The translations under genes and the position numbers were made by a program. The notes beneath the pieces were generated by a model. That model was not told where the DNA came from, ran no database searches, and worked only from the letters and a program-made list of their open reading frames with translations. Source: Chlorobiaceae bacterium (GTDB taxonomy: Bacteria > Bacteroidota > Chlorobiia > Chlorobiales > Chlorobiaceae). Taken from it: 51,446 nucleotides of DNA. The stretch covers positions 1 to 51,446 of the forward strand of contig JAAXWO010000015.1 in NCBI GenBank assembly GCA_013334965.1, in the 5' to 3' direction. Each line of letters opens with the position of its first letter. Position 1 is the stretch's first letter. Below are positions 10,478 to 18,267 of the stretch, one piece after another.

Positions 10478-10518
10478 AAAAAAAGCGGCAGGGGCTCATC
10501 GCCCCGCCGCTTTTTCCT
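10478..10518 (-). terminator. Terminator of amtB-glnK (bidirectional form)
   Basis: AAAAAGCGGC (10480-10489) pairs with GCCGCTTTTT (10506-10515), with an inner GGGGC/GCCCC stem and a 5-nt loop. A run of seven A on the plus strand gives a T-tract for leftward transcription. It lies about 30 bp after the glnK stop. The T residues at 10511-10515 would also serve rightward transcripts. Confidence 0.88.
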
Positions 10519-10547
10519 TTCGTACCGAACCCGGTGTTCAGGCTGAA

Positions 10548-10889
10548 TCAGATTGCGCTTCCTCCGCGCTCGTTGGTCCTGATCCTCACACACTCCTCCA
10601 TTGGCGTGATAAAAATCTTGCCGTCACCGATCTCGCCCTGCCCGTGTCTTGCCGCCTTGACGATAGTATCGACAGTGATATCGACGAACTCGTTGTTCAC
10701 GGCTATATCGAGACGAACCTTGGGAATCAGGTTAGGTGCGATTTTCTGGCCGCGATAGAACTCGATGTCCTCCTGACGGCCATGTCCTGTTACCCTGCTG
10801 ACGGTAATTCTTGTAATATCTGCCTGAATCAATGCCTCACGAACGTGATCGAGCCTGTCCGGCGGAATAATTGCTGTAATCAGTTTCAT
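10548..10889 (-). CDS. glnK: Nitrogen regulatory protein P-II
   Basis: A 113-residue PII signal protein that senses 2-oxoglutarate and ATP/ADP and typically plugs AmtB. PII signature regions are seen: the T-loop (about 36-55, GRQEDIEFYRGQKIAPN), the B-loop (GEIGDGKIFITP, residues 86-97) and the C-terminal RIRTNERGGSAI. Aligned with E. coli GlnB, the T-loop is one residue shorter and position 51 (the uridylylated Tyr) is Ile50, so classical uridylylation is not expected. The B-loop has about two extra residues. It follows amtB by 11 bp, the usual amtB-glnK pairing, which is why glnK is preferred over glnB. Confidence 0.93.
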   Translation of the reverse strand: MKLITAIIPPDRLDHVREALIQADITRITVSRVTGHGRQEDIEFYRGQKIAPNLIPKVRLDIAVNNEFVDITVDTIVKAARHGQGEIGDGKIFITPMEECVRIRTNERGGSAI

Positions 10890-10900
10890 GGCTACACTTG

Positions 10901-12235
10901 TTAGTTAAGATTGATAAGGCCATACCCCTGTTCGCCGTGCATGCTGTGGTCGAGACCAGACATCTCATCGTTCTCGCTGATGCGAAGGCCGATGGTTTTC
11001 TCGACGATGAAGAGCAGAATCAGCGAAACCACTGCGGCATAAACAATCGTAACACCGACAGCCGTAGCCTGAACACCGAGCTGCTGCCAGATGGTCCAGC
11101 TTTTCGTTGCAGATTTCCCTGCAGCCTCAACCAGCCATGGAGCGCGGATGAAGAAGGTCAGCATGATTGCACCGACGATACCGCCGACGCCGTGAATCCC
11201 AAAGGCATCAAGACTGTCATCGTAACCGAGCTTGTTCTTGAGCATGATTGCAAGATAGCAGACGACGGCAGCAATTGCACCCAGAGCGAACGCGCCGGAA
11301 GGCTGTACGACACCGGCGGCAGGCGTGATGGCGACAAGGCCGGCCAGGATGCCCGATGCGACGCCAAGGCTGGTTGCCTTGCCATGCTGGAAAATTTCGA
11401 TCATCATCCAGGTGAATGCGCCTGCGGCTGCGGCAAGCTGGGTAACGGTAAGAGCCCTTGCCGTCACCAGGTTACTGGCGATTGCGCTGCCTGCGTTGAA
11501 GCCGAACCATCCCACCCAAAGAAGGCCTGCGCCCATGAGAGTCATGACCAGATTGTTCGGATGCATGACGTTTCTCGGATACCCGCGACGTGCGCCAAGA
11601 AAAAGGGCAGCGACAAGTGCGGTGACACCTGATGAGATATGAACAACGGTGCCGCCTGCGAAATCGATTGCACCCATTGGCCCAAGGTTAAAGAGGAAAC
11701 CGTCAGAAGCCCACACCCAGTGGCATATCGGGCTATAGACAATAATGCTCCACAATGCGATGAACACCGCATATCCCTTGAAGTTCACCCGTTCAGCAAA
11801 CGCGCCGGCAATCAGCGCAGGAGTGATGATCGCGAATTTGCCCTGGAACATTGCAAATACATACTCGGGGATCTGGGTTGCCATGATGGTTTCATCAATC
11901 CCCTGAAGCATGAAATATTTGTTGTCCCAGCCAACCAGTCCGCCGAGAATGCCTGGGCCGAAGCTCAATGCATACCCGATCGTCGGCCAAAGAACGCCAA
12001 TGATAACCATCGCCGCGAAGCTGTGCATCATGGTACCGATAACGTTTTTGGTCCTCACAAGACCACCATAGAACATAGCCAGACCAGGCACCATAAGCAG
12101 GACAAGCGCCGTTGAGGTCAACATCCAGGAAGTCGTACCGCTGTCCGTCGTTACCGGTTCAGCCGACCATCCCGTGCTGTAGGCCATCATCACTGCCATA
12201 AACAGCAGTAGCGATGCACTAAGTTTCTTTCCCAT
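10901..12235 (-). CDS. amtB: Ammonium transporter
   Basis: A 444-residue Amt/Rh channel. The N-terminal signal peptide (MGKKLSASLLLFMAVMMAYS, cleavage near GWSA) is followed by 11 predicted transmembrane helices. Family motifs include FYGGLVRTKNVIGTMMHSF and the two pore histidines in FAGGTVVHISSG and DAFGIHGVGG, equivalent to the E. coli His168/His318 pair. The short cytosolic tail ends near MSGLDHSMHGEQGYG. It is operonic with the PII gene downstream. A sigma-70-like promoter lies 55 bp upstream. Expression under nitrogen limitation is expected from family knowledge but no NtrC or sigma-54 site was found. Confidence 0.96.
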   Translation of the reverse strand: MGKKLSASLLLFMAVMMAYSTGWSAEPVTTDSGTTSWMLTSTALVLLMVPGLAMFYGGLVRTKNVIGTMMHSFAAMVIIGVLWPTIGYALSFGPGILGGLVGWDNKYFMLQGIDETIMATQIPEYVFAMFQGKFAIITPALIAGAFAERVNFKGYAVFIALWSIIVYSPICHWVWASDGFLFNLGPMGAIDFAGGTVVHISSGVTALVAALFLGARRGYPRNVMHPNNLVMTLMGAGLLWVGWFGFNAGSAIASNLVTARALTVTQLAAAAGAFTWMMIEIFQHGKATSLGVASGILAGLVAITPAAGVVQPSGAFALGAIAAVVCYLAIMLKNKLGYDDSLDAFGIHGVGGIVGAIMLTFFIRAPWLVEAAGKSATKSWTIWQQLGVQATAVGVTIVYAAVVSLILLFIVEKTIGLRISENDEMSGLDHSMHGEQGYGLINLN

Positions 12236-12727
12236 AACCGTTCAGTTTAAACTGTTTGTCAATCCTTAATAATTAATGAACACAGCTAAATAATAATTAA
12301 TTTTTTAAGCGTTAGCAAGAAATAATCGTCTTTTTCTTACGCCAAAGTAGAATTAGCCGCGATTAGTGACATTCCGGGAGGTTTTGCCCCTGAAAATCAG
12401 GTGTTACAGAATGGAAAAATGAACGGGACAGAGGGAACCGGAATGAGATGCGAGGCTGATTTATTTTGGGAAAAGATTTAAAAAGCATCAGCTTGAATAA
12501 CATTTAATGGATAAACGGACGAAAAAAGCCCAAAAAGGAGCCGGACAAGCCTCTTTTTCGTCACCACTACTTCGCTCGTAATGTTTTTCTTTTTGAATAC
12601 CAATATTTATTAAGGTAAATTGATATTTAAATTAGCCAGTGGTTGGCTGATCGCTTTTCGAGTAATTGGTGCTTTGGTTATTCGGTAGCGTCTCTTTCTA
12701 TCAAGCACATGTTTCTACCGTCCTACA
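12236..12727. other. Divergent intergenic region amtB / RRM gene
   Basis: No ORF that I can support. AT-rich next to amtB. It contains a candidate amtB promoter (12290-12318), a hairpin formed by GACGAAAAA (12518-12526) and TTTTTCGTC (12554-12562) with a 27-nt loop, and a weak candidate promoter (TTGAAT at 12593, TAAATT at 12616, 17-nt spacer) for the RRM gene. The latter would give a leader of about 100 nt, as is common for cold-shock RNA-binding proteins. Confidence 0.5.
12290..12318 (-). promoter_or_regulatory. Candidate sigma-70 promoter of amtB-glnK
   Basis: On the minus strand TTGCTA (12313-12318) and TATTAT (12290-12295) are separated by 17 nt. The predicted transcription start lies about 45 nt before the amtB ATG. 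Sequence match only. Confidence 0.4.
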
Positions 12728-13000
12728 ATGAATATTTACATTGGCAATCTGCCGTACAACGTTTCAGAAGAAGATTTACGCGATGCTTTCTCTCAGTTTG
12801 GGCAGGTGCAAAGCGCCAACATCATCACTGACAAATTTTCTGGCCGCTCCAAAGGATTCGGCTTTGTCGACATGCCGAACGATGGTGAGGCTCGTGAAGC
12901 GATCGAATCAATGAACGACAAAGACTTCAAAGGTCGCACCATAAAGGTCAACGAGGCAAGGCCCCGTGAAGAAAGGCCGATGAGAAGGGAGCGCTACTGA
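12728..13000 (+). CDS. RRM-type RNA-binding protein
   Basis: A 90-residue single RNA-recognition-motif protein of the cold-inducible bacterial/cyanobacterial type. RNP2 is IYIGNL (residues 3-8) and RNP1 is KGFGFVDM (residues 42-49), whose aromatic residues stack on RNA bases. The C-terminus is a short basic tail rich in Arg, Glu and Pro. It probably acts as an RNA chaperone in the cold. A weak promoter gives a leader of about 100 nt. A strong terminator follows the stop by about 25 bp, so it is monocistronic. Confidence 0.94.
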   Translation: MNIYIGNLPYNVSEEDLRDAFSQFGQVQSANIITDKFSGRSKGFGFVDMPNDGEAREAIESMNDKDFKGRTIKVNEARPREERPMRRERY

Positions 13001-13025
13001 TAGCGTCCTGACTTATCCAAGTCAC

Positions 13026-13066
13026 AGGCGGACAGACCCACAAGGTCTGGTCCGCCTTTTTTATTT
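13026..13066 (+). terminator. Terminator of the RRM gene
   Basis: AGGCGGAC (13026-13033) pairs with GTCCGCCT (13050-13057), extended by AGACC/GGTCT with one bulged G, and is followed by TTTTTT. Rightward orientation. Confidence 0.9.
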
Positions 13067-13081
13067 TCATGCCGTACCCGC

Positions 13082-14023
13082 TCAGATCCCCCTTTCGACA
13101 AGATCGGCAAGCGCATCTTGCAGATTCGGCCATGCGAAATGAAAATTGTGCTCCAGCAAAAATCCAGGAACAACCTTCTGCCCCTTGACGGCGTAATCGG
13201 CCCCCTCTCCCATGAGAATCTGTACCGCGAACTTCGGCACAGGCAAAAGCGAGGGACGCCCCATCGCCAGGCCGAGATCTGTCGCAAATTCTTTCATGCT
13301 GGCAGGTTCCGGTGAAACCGCGTTTACCGGACCGTGATAGGCTGGATTGTCAAGCGCCTCAAGAAGGATCGCGACCTCATCGTCGATGTGGAGCCATGAC
13401 AGGCACTGGTTGCCGGTACCGACAGGGCCACCGACAAAATAACTGAACGGCGCCATCATCTTCTGCAGCATTCCGCCCCGGGTTGACAGAACGATACCAG
13501 TCCTGAGCAGCACAACCCTTACCCCGAGTTTTTCTGCCGGCACCGCCTCCCGCTCCCAGTCAAAACAGATTTTTGCAAGAAAATCCACTCCTGGAGGTGC
13601 AGATTCCGTCAACGGAGAGGTGTCATCGCATCGATCGAAGGAGCCGTAATAGCCTATGGCTGAAGATGACACAAATACCTGCGGTTTATTTTCGAGCTTC
13701 GACATGGCAGTAACCATGGCGCGGGTCCCGTTGATACGTGAATCATAACAGGCCACCTTGTGCTCTTCAGTCCATCTGCCTTCGAGCAAGGGCTTTCCGG
13801 CAAGATGGATAACGGCATATGCCCCTTCGAGCGATGCCGTCCATTCGCCCTCTTTCATGTCAGAATCCCAACGCACATAACCGGCAGCCCCGGGAACCGC
13901 CGAAGCGGCAGTCTGCGGGGACCTTGCAAAGACAATAACCTTGCGCCCTGACTTTATAAGCCTTCGGGCGACCTCGCTGCCGATCACGCCGGTAGCGCCA
14001 GTAATGACGATATGTCCTTCCAT
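13082..14023 (-). CDS. TIGR01777 family NAD-dependent epimerase (SDR39U1/YfcH type)
   Basis: A 313-residue atypical SDR. The N-terminal nucleotide-binding motif is TGATGVIG (residues 8-15). The conserved blocks VIHLAGKPL, VSSSAIGYYG and VLLRTGIVLS follow. The C-terminal DUF1731 region ends the protein, with the PVPKFAVQILMGEGADYAV segment and PGFLLEHNFHFAWPNL. The substrate is not known for this widespread family. It points toward the RRM gene and the stop lies 15 bp from that terminator. The upstream gene on the plus strand is more than 400 bp away, so it is probably transcribed alone. Confidence 0.92.
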   Translation of the reverse strand: MEGHIVITGATGVIGSEVARRLIKSGRKVIVFARSPQTAASAVPGAAGYVRWDSDMKEGEWTASLEGAYAVIHLAGKPLLEGRWTEEHKVACYDSRINGTRAMVTAMSKLENKPQVFVSSSAIGYYGSFDRCDDTSPLTESAPPGVDFLAKICFDWEREAVPAEKLGVRVVLLRTGIVLSTRGGMLQKMMAPFSYFVGGPVGTGNQCLSWLHIDDEVAILLEALDNPAYHGPVNAVSPEPASMKEFATDLGLAMGRPSLLPVPKFAVQILMGEGADYAVKGQKVVPGFLLEHNFHFAWPNLQDALADLVERGI

Positions 14024-14438
14024 GAATTTCCTGTTTAAGTACGTGTATCGATAAAAGATTCTATTCTAAAGGTTAACCGGTCGAACTGACGAAATAATTC
14101 CCAACGTCGTTTCACCTTCGGAAGATACCTTAAAATCAGGCGGGAGTCCCTGATCGACCATAACCAGGGCATCTTTCCGATAAGCGAAAACAAACTGTCC
14201 TGCTTGATGTTTCTCAACTGACGGAACCATGAACATCGGCTGGAACGCGAATACTCATCAGTTGATGGGCGGGTTCGCCAAAAGTGAAAACCATCAAAGC
14301 ATCTTCAATCAAGTGTTACATTTGATAACAGGCTCCGGGAGAGCGGGTATGCCGTTGGATCGAATGCCCTGGAATCTTTATATATCATTATGGTCAAACG
14401 ATCAACGCATCCCTGAGCACAGAACAAAGCATGAGCGC
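14024..14438. other. Intergenic region before the TPR-glycosyltransferase gene
   Basis: A 415-bp region with no convincing gene. A reading frame continues upstream of the chosen start at 14439 to an ATG at 14229, but those 70 residues resemble neither TPRs nor the paralogue's N-terminus. A possible promoter (TTGGAT at 14355, TATATA at 14379, 18-nt spacer) would start transcripts near 14391, inside that extension, which supports the downstream start. Confidence 0.4.
14355..14384 (+). promoter_or_regulatory. Candidate promoter of the TPR-glycosyltransferase pair
   Basis: TTGGAT (14355-14360) and TATATA (14379-14384) lie 18 nt apart, about 55 nt before the ATG at 14439. Sequence match only. Confidence 0.25.
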
Positions 14439-16541
14439 ATGCCACAACCATTGAGCGACAATACAACGCGAAGCCCTGCGCAAGAGCAGGAGAAGGTTCA
14501 ACGGGCATTGGCGTTTCATCAACAAGGGAAGATCGCCCAAGCGCAAGCACTGTACGAAGAGGTGCTCGCAATGACGCCCGACCACGCTGACGCGCTTCAC
14601 CTGTCAGGCGTAGCGGCTGCCCAATCGAACAACCTCCTGAAAGCGATCGACCTGATTGGAAAAGCCATTGAGCTCTCACCGAACAATGCGACGTATTACT
14701 ACAACCGGGGCAAATCATTCCAGGAGCTGAAAAAGTTCGACGACGCCATCGCATGCTATGACAATGCCATAGCCATCATGGCTGACTACGCGGAAGCCTA
14801 CTCCAACAGGGGTCTCGCACTCCACGCCCTGAAACAGTTCGACGACGCACTCGCAAGTTTTAACCGGGCCATTGCGTTGAAACCTGACTTCGCAGAGGCG
14901 TTCAACAACAGGGGCAATGCGCTCCGGGAACTCAGGCAAACCCAGGCCGCCGTGGAAAGCTATGAGCAGGCCATTGCCCTGAAACCTGACTTCGCGGAGG
15001 CATTCCACAACAGGGGAATCGCGTTCCGGGAACTCAAGCAGGCTGAAGCAGCCCTTGCAAGCTTTGACCTGGCAATCGCCCTCCGGCCCGACTACGCAGA
15101 GGCATACCAGAACAGAGGCAATGCGCTCCAGGAACTCCGGAAGTTCAATGATGCCCTTTCGAGTTATGATAAAGCAATTGCCATCAGGCCTGACTATGCG
15201 GAGGCATACTGCAACAGGGGATTTGCGCTCCAGGAGCTCATGCAGCATGAAAACGCTCTTGCCTGTTACGACAAAGCCATTGCCATCATGCCCGGTTATA
15301 CAGAAGCGTACAATAACCGAGGCTGCACGCTGCTGGATCAGAAAGAGTACGATGCCGCCCTGGCAAGCCTTGACAAAGCCATTGAGCTTGCACCTGATTA
15401 CGCACAGGCACACTACAATCGTGGGGTTGTGCTCCATAACATCAAACGCCTTGACGATGCCCTTGCCTGTTATAACCGGGCCATTGCCCTCAAGCCCGAC
15501 TATGCTGAGGCATACAGCAACCGGGGTTATGTGCTCCAGCAATTCATGCGACTTGACGATGCTGTCGCCGACTACAATCGGGCCATTGCCCTCCGGCCTG
15601 ACTACGATGCGGCTCTCTGGAATAAATCAATTGCCCTGCTTTTGCGAGGAGACTTTGAGCATGGCCTGCCGTTGTATGAAAAGAGATGGCGAACCGAACT
15701 AAAAGATTCCTGCCGCAACTTTCCACAACCGCTCTGGTCAGGAACAGAGTCTCTCAGGGGCAAAACCATCCTGTTGCACAGCGAGCAGGGACTGGGAGAC
15801 ACGATCCAGTTTTGTCGCTATGCCAGATCAGTCGCAGATCTGGGAGCACGAGTGATCATGGAAGTCGACCCTTCGCTCGCTGGATTACTGAAGGAGCTCC
15901 CCGGCATATCCGGGCTGGTGATCAAAGGAAACCCACTTCCCGATTTTGATTGCCATTGTCCTTTGTTAAGCTTGCCGTTGGCCTTCAAGACCGACCTGCA
16001 ATCGATTCCCTGCTCAAGCAGGTACCTGAAAACCGATACCGGCAAGGCGGCATACTGGAAAACCCGATTGGGACAAACAGCAACGCCTCTGGTCGGACTG
16101 GCATGGAGCGGCAGCCCTACCCACAGCAACGACAAGAATCGCAGCATTCCGCTTTCAACGATACTGGACCAGCTTCCGTCAGGCTATCGGTATGTGAGCC
16201 TCCAGAAGGAGATCAGGGAGAGCGACAAACAGACGCTTGAGGCCCATACCGGGATCATTCACGTTGGTGATGAGCTGAACGATTTTACGGACACCGCCGC
16301 GCTTTGCGACCTGATGGATCTTGTGATAAGCGTCGACACGAGTGTCGTTCATTTAAGCGGGGCATTGGGCAAGCCGACATGGGTGCTGGTTCCGTTCGTG
16401 CCGGACTGGCGCTGGATGATCGATAGAGACGACAGCCCCTGGTATCCGGGTATGCGGCTGTTTCGCCAACAACGACCGGAAGACTGGATTTCGGTTCTCG
16501 AGAAGGTCAAGTCAGGGCTTCTCGCCGCTTATGCGGGGTAG
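14439..16541 (+). CDS. TPR repeat protein with family-9-like glycosyltransferase domain
   Basis: A 700-residue protein. The first 400 residues are about 11 tandem 34-residue TPRs (typical unit NRGNALRELRQTQAAVESYE plus IALKPDFAEAF). The C-terminal 260 residues match the glycosyltransferase-9-like domain that commonly follows TPRs: LLHSEQGLGDTIQFCRYAR, VGLAWSGSPTHSNDKNRSIP, and FTDTAALCDLMDLVISVDTS, then PDWRWMIDRDDSPWYP. Sugar donor and acceptor are unknown; roles in protein or surface-glycan glycosylation are typical guesses. The start at 14439 was chosen because it aligns with the N-terminus of the downstream paralogue. No signal peptide. The TPR region is made of near-identical 102-bp DNA units and could change copy number. 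Confidence 0.87.
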   Translation: MPQPLSDNTTRSPAQEQEKVQRALAFHQQGKIAQAQALYEEVLAMTPDHADALHLSGVAAAQSNNLLKAIDLIGKAIELSPNNATYYYNRGKSFQELKKFDDAIACYDNAIAIMADYAEAYSNRGLALHALKQFDDALASFNRAIALKPDFAEAFNNRGNALRELRQTQAAVESYEQAIALKPDFAEAFHNRGIAFRELKQAEAALASFDLAIALRPDYAEAYQNRGNALQELRKFNDALSSYDKAIAIRPDYAEAYCNRGFALQELMQHENALACYDKAIAIMPGYTEAYNNRGCTLLDQKEYDAALASLDKAIELAPDYAQAHYNRGVVLHNIKRLDDALACYNRAIALKPDYAEAYSNRGYVLQQFMRLDDAVADYNRAIALRPDYDAALWNKSIALLLRGDFEHGLPLYEKRWRTELKDSCRNFPQPLWSGTESLRGKTILLHSEQGLGDTIQFCRYARSVADLGARVIMEVDPSLAGLLKELPGISGLVIKGNPLPDFDCHCPLLSLPLAFKTDLQSIPCSSRYLKTDTGKAAYWKTRLGQTATPLVGLAWSGSPTHSNDKNRSIPLSTILDQLPSGYRYVSLQKEIRESDKQTLEAHTGIIHVGDELNDFTDTAALCDLMDLVISVDTSVVHLSGALGKPTWVLVPFVPDWRWMIDRDDSPWYPGMRLFRQQRPEDWISVLEKVKSGLLAAYAG
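14493..15650 (+). repeat. Tandem 102-bp TPR-coding repeats
   Basis: About eleven head-to-tail units of 102 bp inside the gene. Adjacent units share stretches such as GCCATTGCCCT and GACTACGCAGAGG. The unit length is a whole number of codons, so recombination between copies would keep the frame. Confidence 0.85.
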
Positions 16542-16691
16542 CATCGCGCGGAACGAAGGAGGTTTGATCAGACAAAGCCAGCGCAGGCTCGTTGTTTCTA
16601 ATCACGGCGGAAAAGGATCAACACGCAAGTGATACCGTCAACATTGCACGGAAAGGCCATGTCGGATATCTGAAACTATCTCCCCGTCATC

Positions 16692-18164
16692 ATGTCAAGC
16701 CCTGATCCCAAAACAGCAGCCCGTTTCCAGCAGGCATTGTCGTTTCACCAGAAAGGAGAGCTTGCCGAGGCCCGGGCGATCTATGAAGAGATATCGAAAA
16801 TCGATCCCGGGAACGCCAATGTGTTCCATCTGCTCGGGGTTATAGCATCCCAGCAACAGAACCATCAGATCGCCCTTATCCTGATCGATCATGCGATCAG
16901 CCTTAATCCGATCGTTGCCGCCTATCACTCAAACCGCGGACTTGCCCTGCATAACCTGAAAAGATTCAGGGAAGCGCTCGAAAGCTATGACCGCGCCATC
17001 CAACTCAGGCCCGACTATGCCGAAGCGCTGTCAAACCGGGGCCTTGCCCTCTCTGCCCTCAATCGTTTCGATGAGGCTCTTGACAGTTTCAACCGTGCGA
17101 TCCGGCTCCAACCCGGTTTCGCTGATGCCCATTCCAATCGAGGCAATACCCTGCGGGAGCTTAATCGATATGACGAAGCCCTGGAGAGCTATAACCGAGC
17201 AATCCAACTCAAGCCTGATTTCGCCGATGCATATCTGAATGCTTCAATACTTTTTCTTAAAACAGGCAATTTCGAAAAAGGATGGCGCCTGTATGAGCGG
17301 AGATGGGACGTCGACAGCTTTGGCTCTCCCAGACGCAATTTTGCGCAGCCGCTTTGGCTCGGCCAGGAACCCCTCAACGGCAAAACCATTCTCCTTCATG
17401 GCGAACAGGGGCTTGGGGATACGATTCAATTCTGCCGCTACGTGAAGATGACGTCAGAACTTGGGGCGAAAGTGGTGCTGGAGGTTGAGACTCCGCTTCT
17501 GGAATTATTGAGGCAACTTGAAGGCGTTTCCCGGTGCGTGGCAAAAGGAGATGCCCTGCCTCCTTTTGACGTGCACTGCCCCTTGATGTCGTTACCCCTG
17601 GCGTTCCGGACGACGCTCGAAACGATCCCGTATTCATCGCCCTACCTGTCGGCAGAACCAGGAAAATCGGGCGCCTGGGCGAAACGGATCGGCGAAAATG
17701 AGCAGCCGCTCACAGGAGTTGTCTGGAGCGGGAGCGCCTCACATAAAAATGACCGTAATCGAAGCATCCCGCTCGCGACATTGCTTTCCGCCCTGCCGGA
17801 AGGATTCCGATATGTAAGCCTTCAGAAGGAGGTAGGGGATTCTGACCGTGAAGCTCTTGAATCACATTCCGGGATTCTCCATTTCGGGAATGAACTGAAG
17901 GATTTCAGCGACACGGCTGCGCTCTGCGGGCTGATGGATGTCGTTATCTGTGTCGATACGAGCGTGGCGCACCTGAGCGCAGCCATGGGAAAACCGACAT
18001 GGATATTGCTGCCATATGTCACCGACTGGCGATGGCTGACCGATCGAACCGACTGTCCCTGGTATCGCAGCGCGAGGCTTTACCGCCAGCAAGCCATTGG
18101 CGACTGGTCGGGGATTCTGCAGAAGGTTAAGGAGGATTTGCTGCAAACCCTGCCAATGGGGTGA
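16692..18164 (+). CDS. TPR repeat protein with family-9-like glycosyltransferase domain (paralogue)
   Basis: A 490-residue paralogue of the preceding gene. About five to six TPRs (residues 10-205) are followed by the same domain: LLHGEQGLGDTIQFCRYVK, GVVWSGSASHKNDRNRSIP, FSDTAALCGLMDVVICVDTS and VTDWRWLTDRTDCPWY. The shorter length is fully explained by fewer TPR units; the catalytic-type half is collinear. The ATG at 16692 gives the N-terminus MSSPDPKTAARFQQALSFHQ, parallel to the first copy. 150 bp separate the two genes with no terminator seen, so co-transcription is possible. The pair probably arose by tandem duplication. Confidence 0.88.
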   Translation: MSSPDPKTAARFQQALSFHQKGELAEARAIYEEISKIDPGNANVFHLLGVIASQQQNHQIALILIDHAISLNPIVAAYHSNRGLALHNLKRFREALESYDRAIQLRPDYAEALSNRGLALSALNRFDEALDSFNRAIRLQPGFADAHSNRGNTLRELNRYDEALESYNRAIQLKPDFADAYLNASILFLKTGNFEKGWRLYERRWDVDSFGSPRRNFAQPLWLGQEPLNGKTILLHGEQGLGDTIQFCRYVKMTSELGAKVVLEVETPLLELLRQLEGVSRCVAKGDALPPFDVHCPLMSLPLAFRTTLETIPYSSPYLSAEPGKSGAWAKRIGENEQPLTGVVWSGSASHKNDRNRSIPLATLLSALPEGFRYVSLQKEVGDSDREALESHSGILHFGNELKDFSDTAALCGLMDVVICVDTSVAHLSAAMGKPTWILLPYVTDWRWLTDRTDCPWYRSARLYRQQAIGDWSGILQKVKEDLLQTLPMG

Positions 18165-18221
18165 CCGCTTAAGGGGATCGCCGCACAACGGAACTCACCG
18201 GGGAGATGTGTTCATCCAGAT

Positions 18222-18258
18222 GGGGGGCTCCCTTCAACAGTATCGAAGGGAGCCCCCC
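18222..18258. terminator. 14-bp perfect hairpin between convergent genes
   Basis: GGGGGGCTCCCTTC (18222-18235) pairs perfectly with 18245-18258 across a 9-nt loop. Neither side has a T-tract. It lies between the stop of the TPR-GT paralogue and the stop of glmS, so it may block read-through or protect 3' ends from both directions. Confidence 0.55.
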
Positions 18259-18267
18259 CGAACGAAA

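Noticed and set aside
14035-14217. 60-codon leftward ORF
   Set aside because: Starts with TTG, no ribosome site, basic random-looking composition, no family resemblance.
14229-14438. N-terminal extension of the first TPR-glycosyltransferase
   Set aside because: 70 extra residues without similarity; the paralogue starts at the equivalent of 14439 and a putative promoter lies inside the extension.
14493-15650. Possible CRISPR array
   Set aside because: The regular 102-bp units encode TPRs in frame; there are no short identical repeats with unique spacers.
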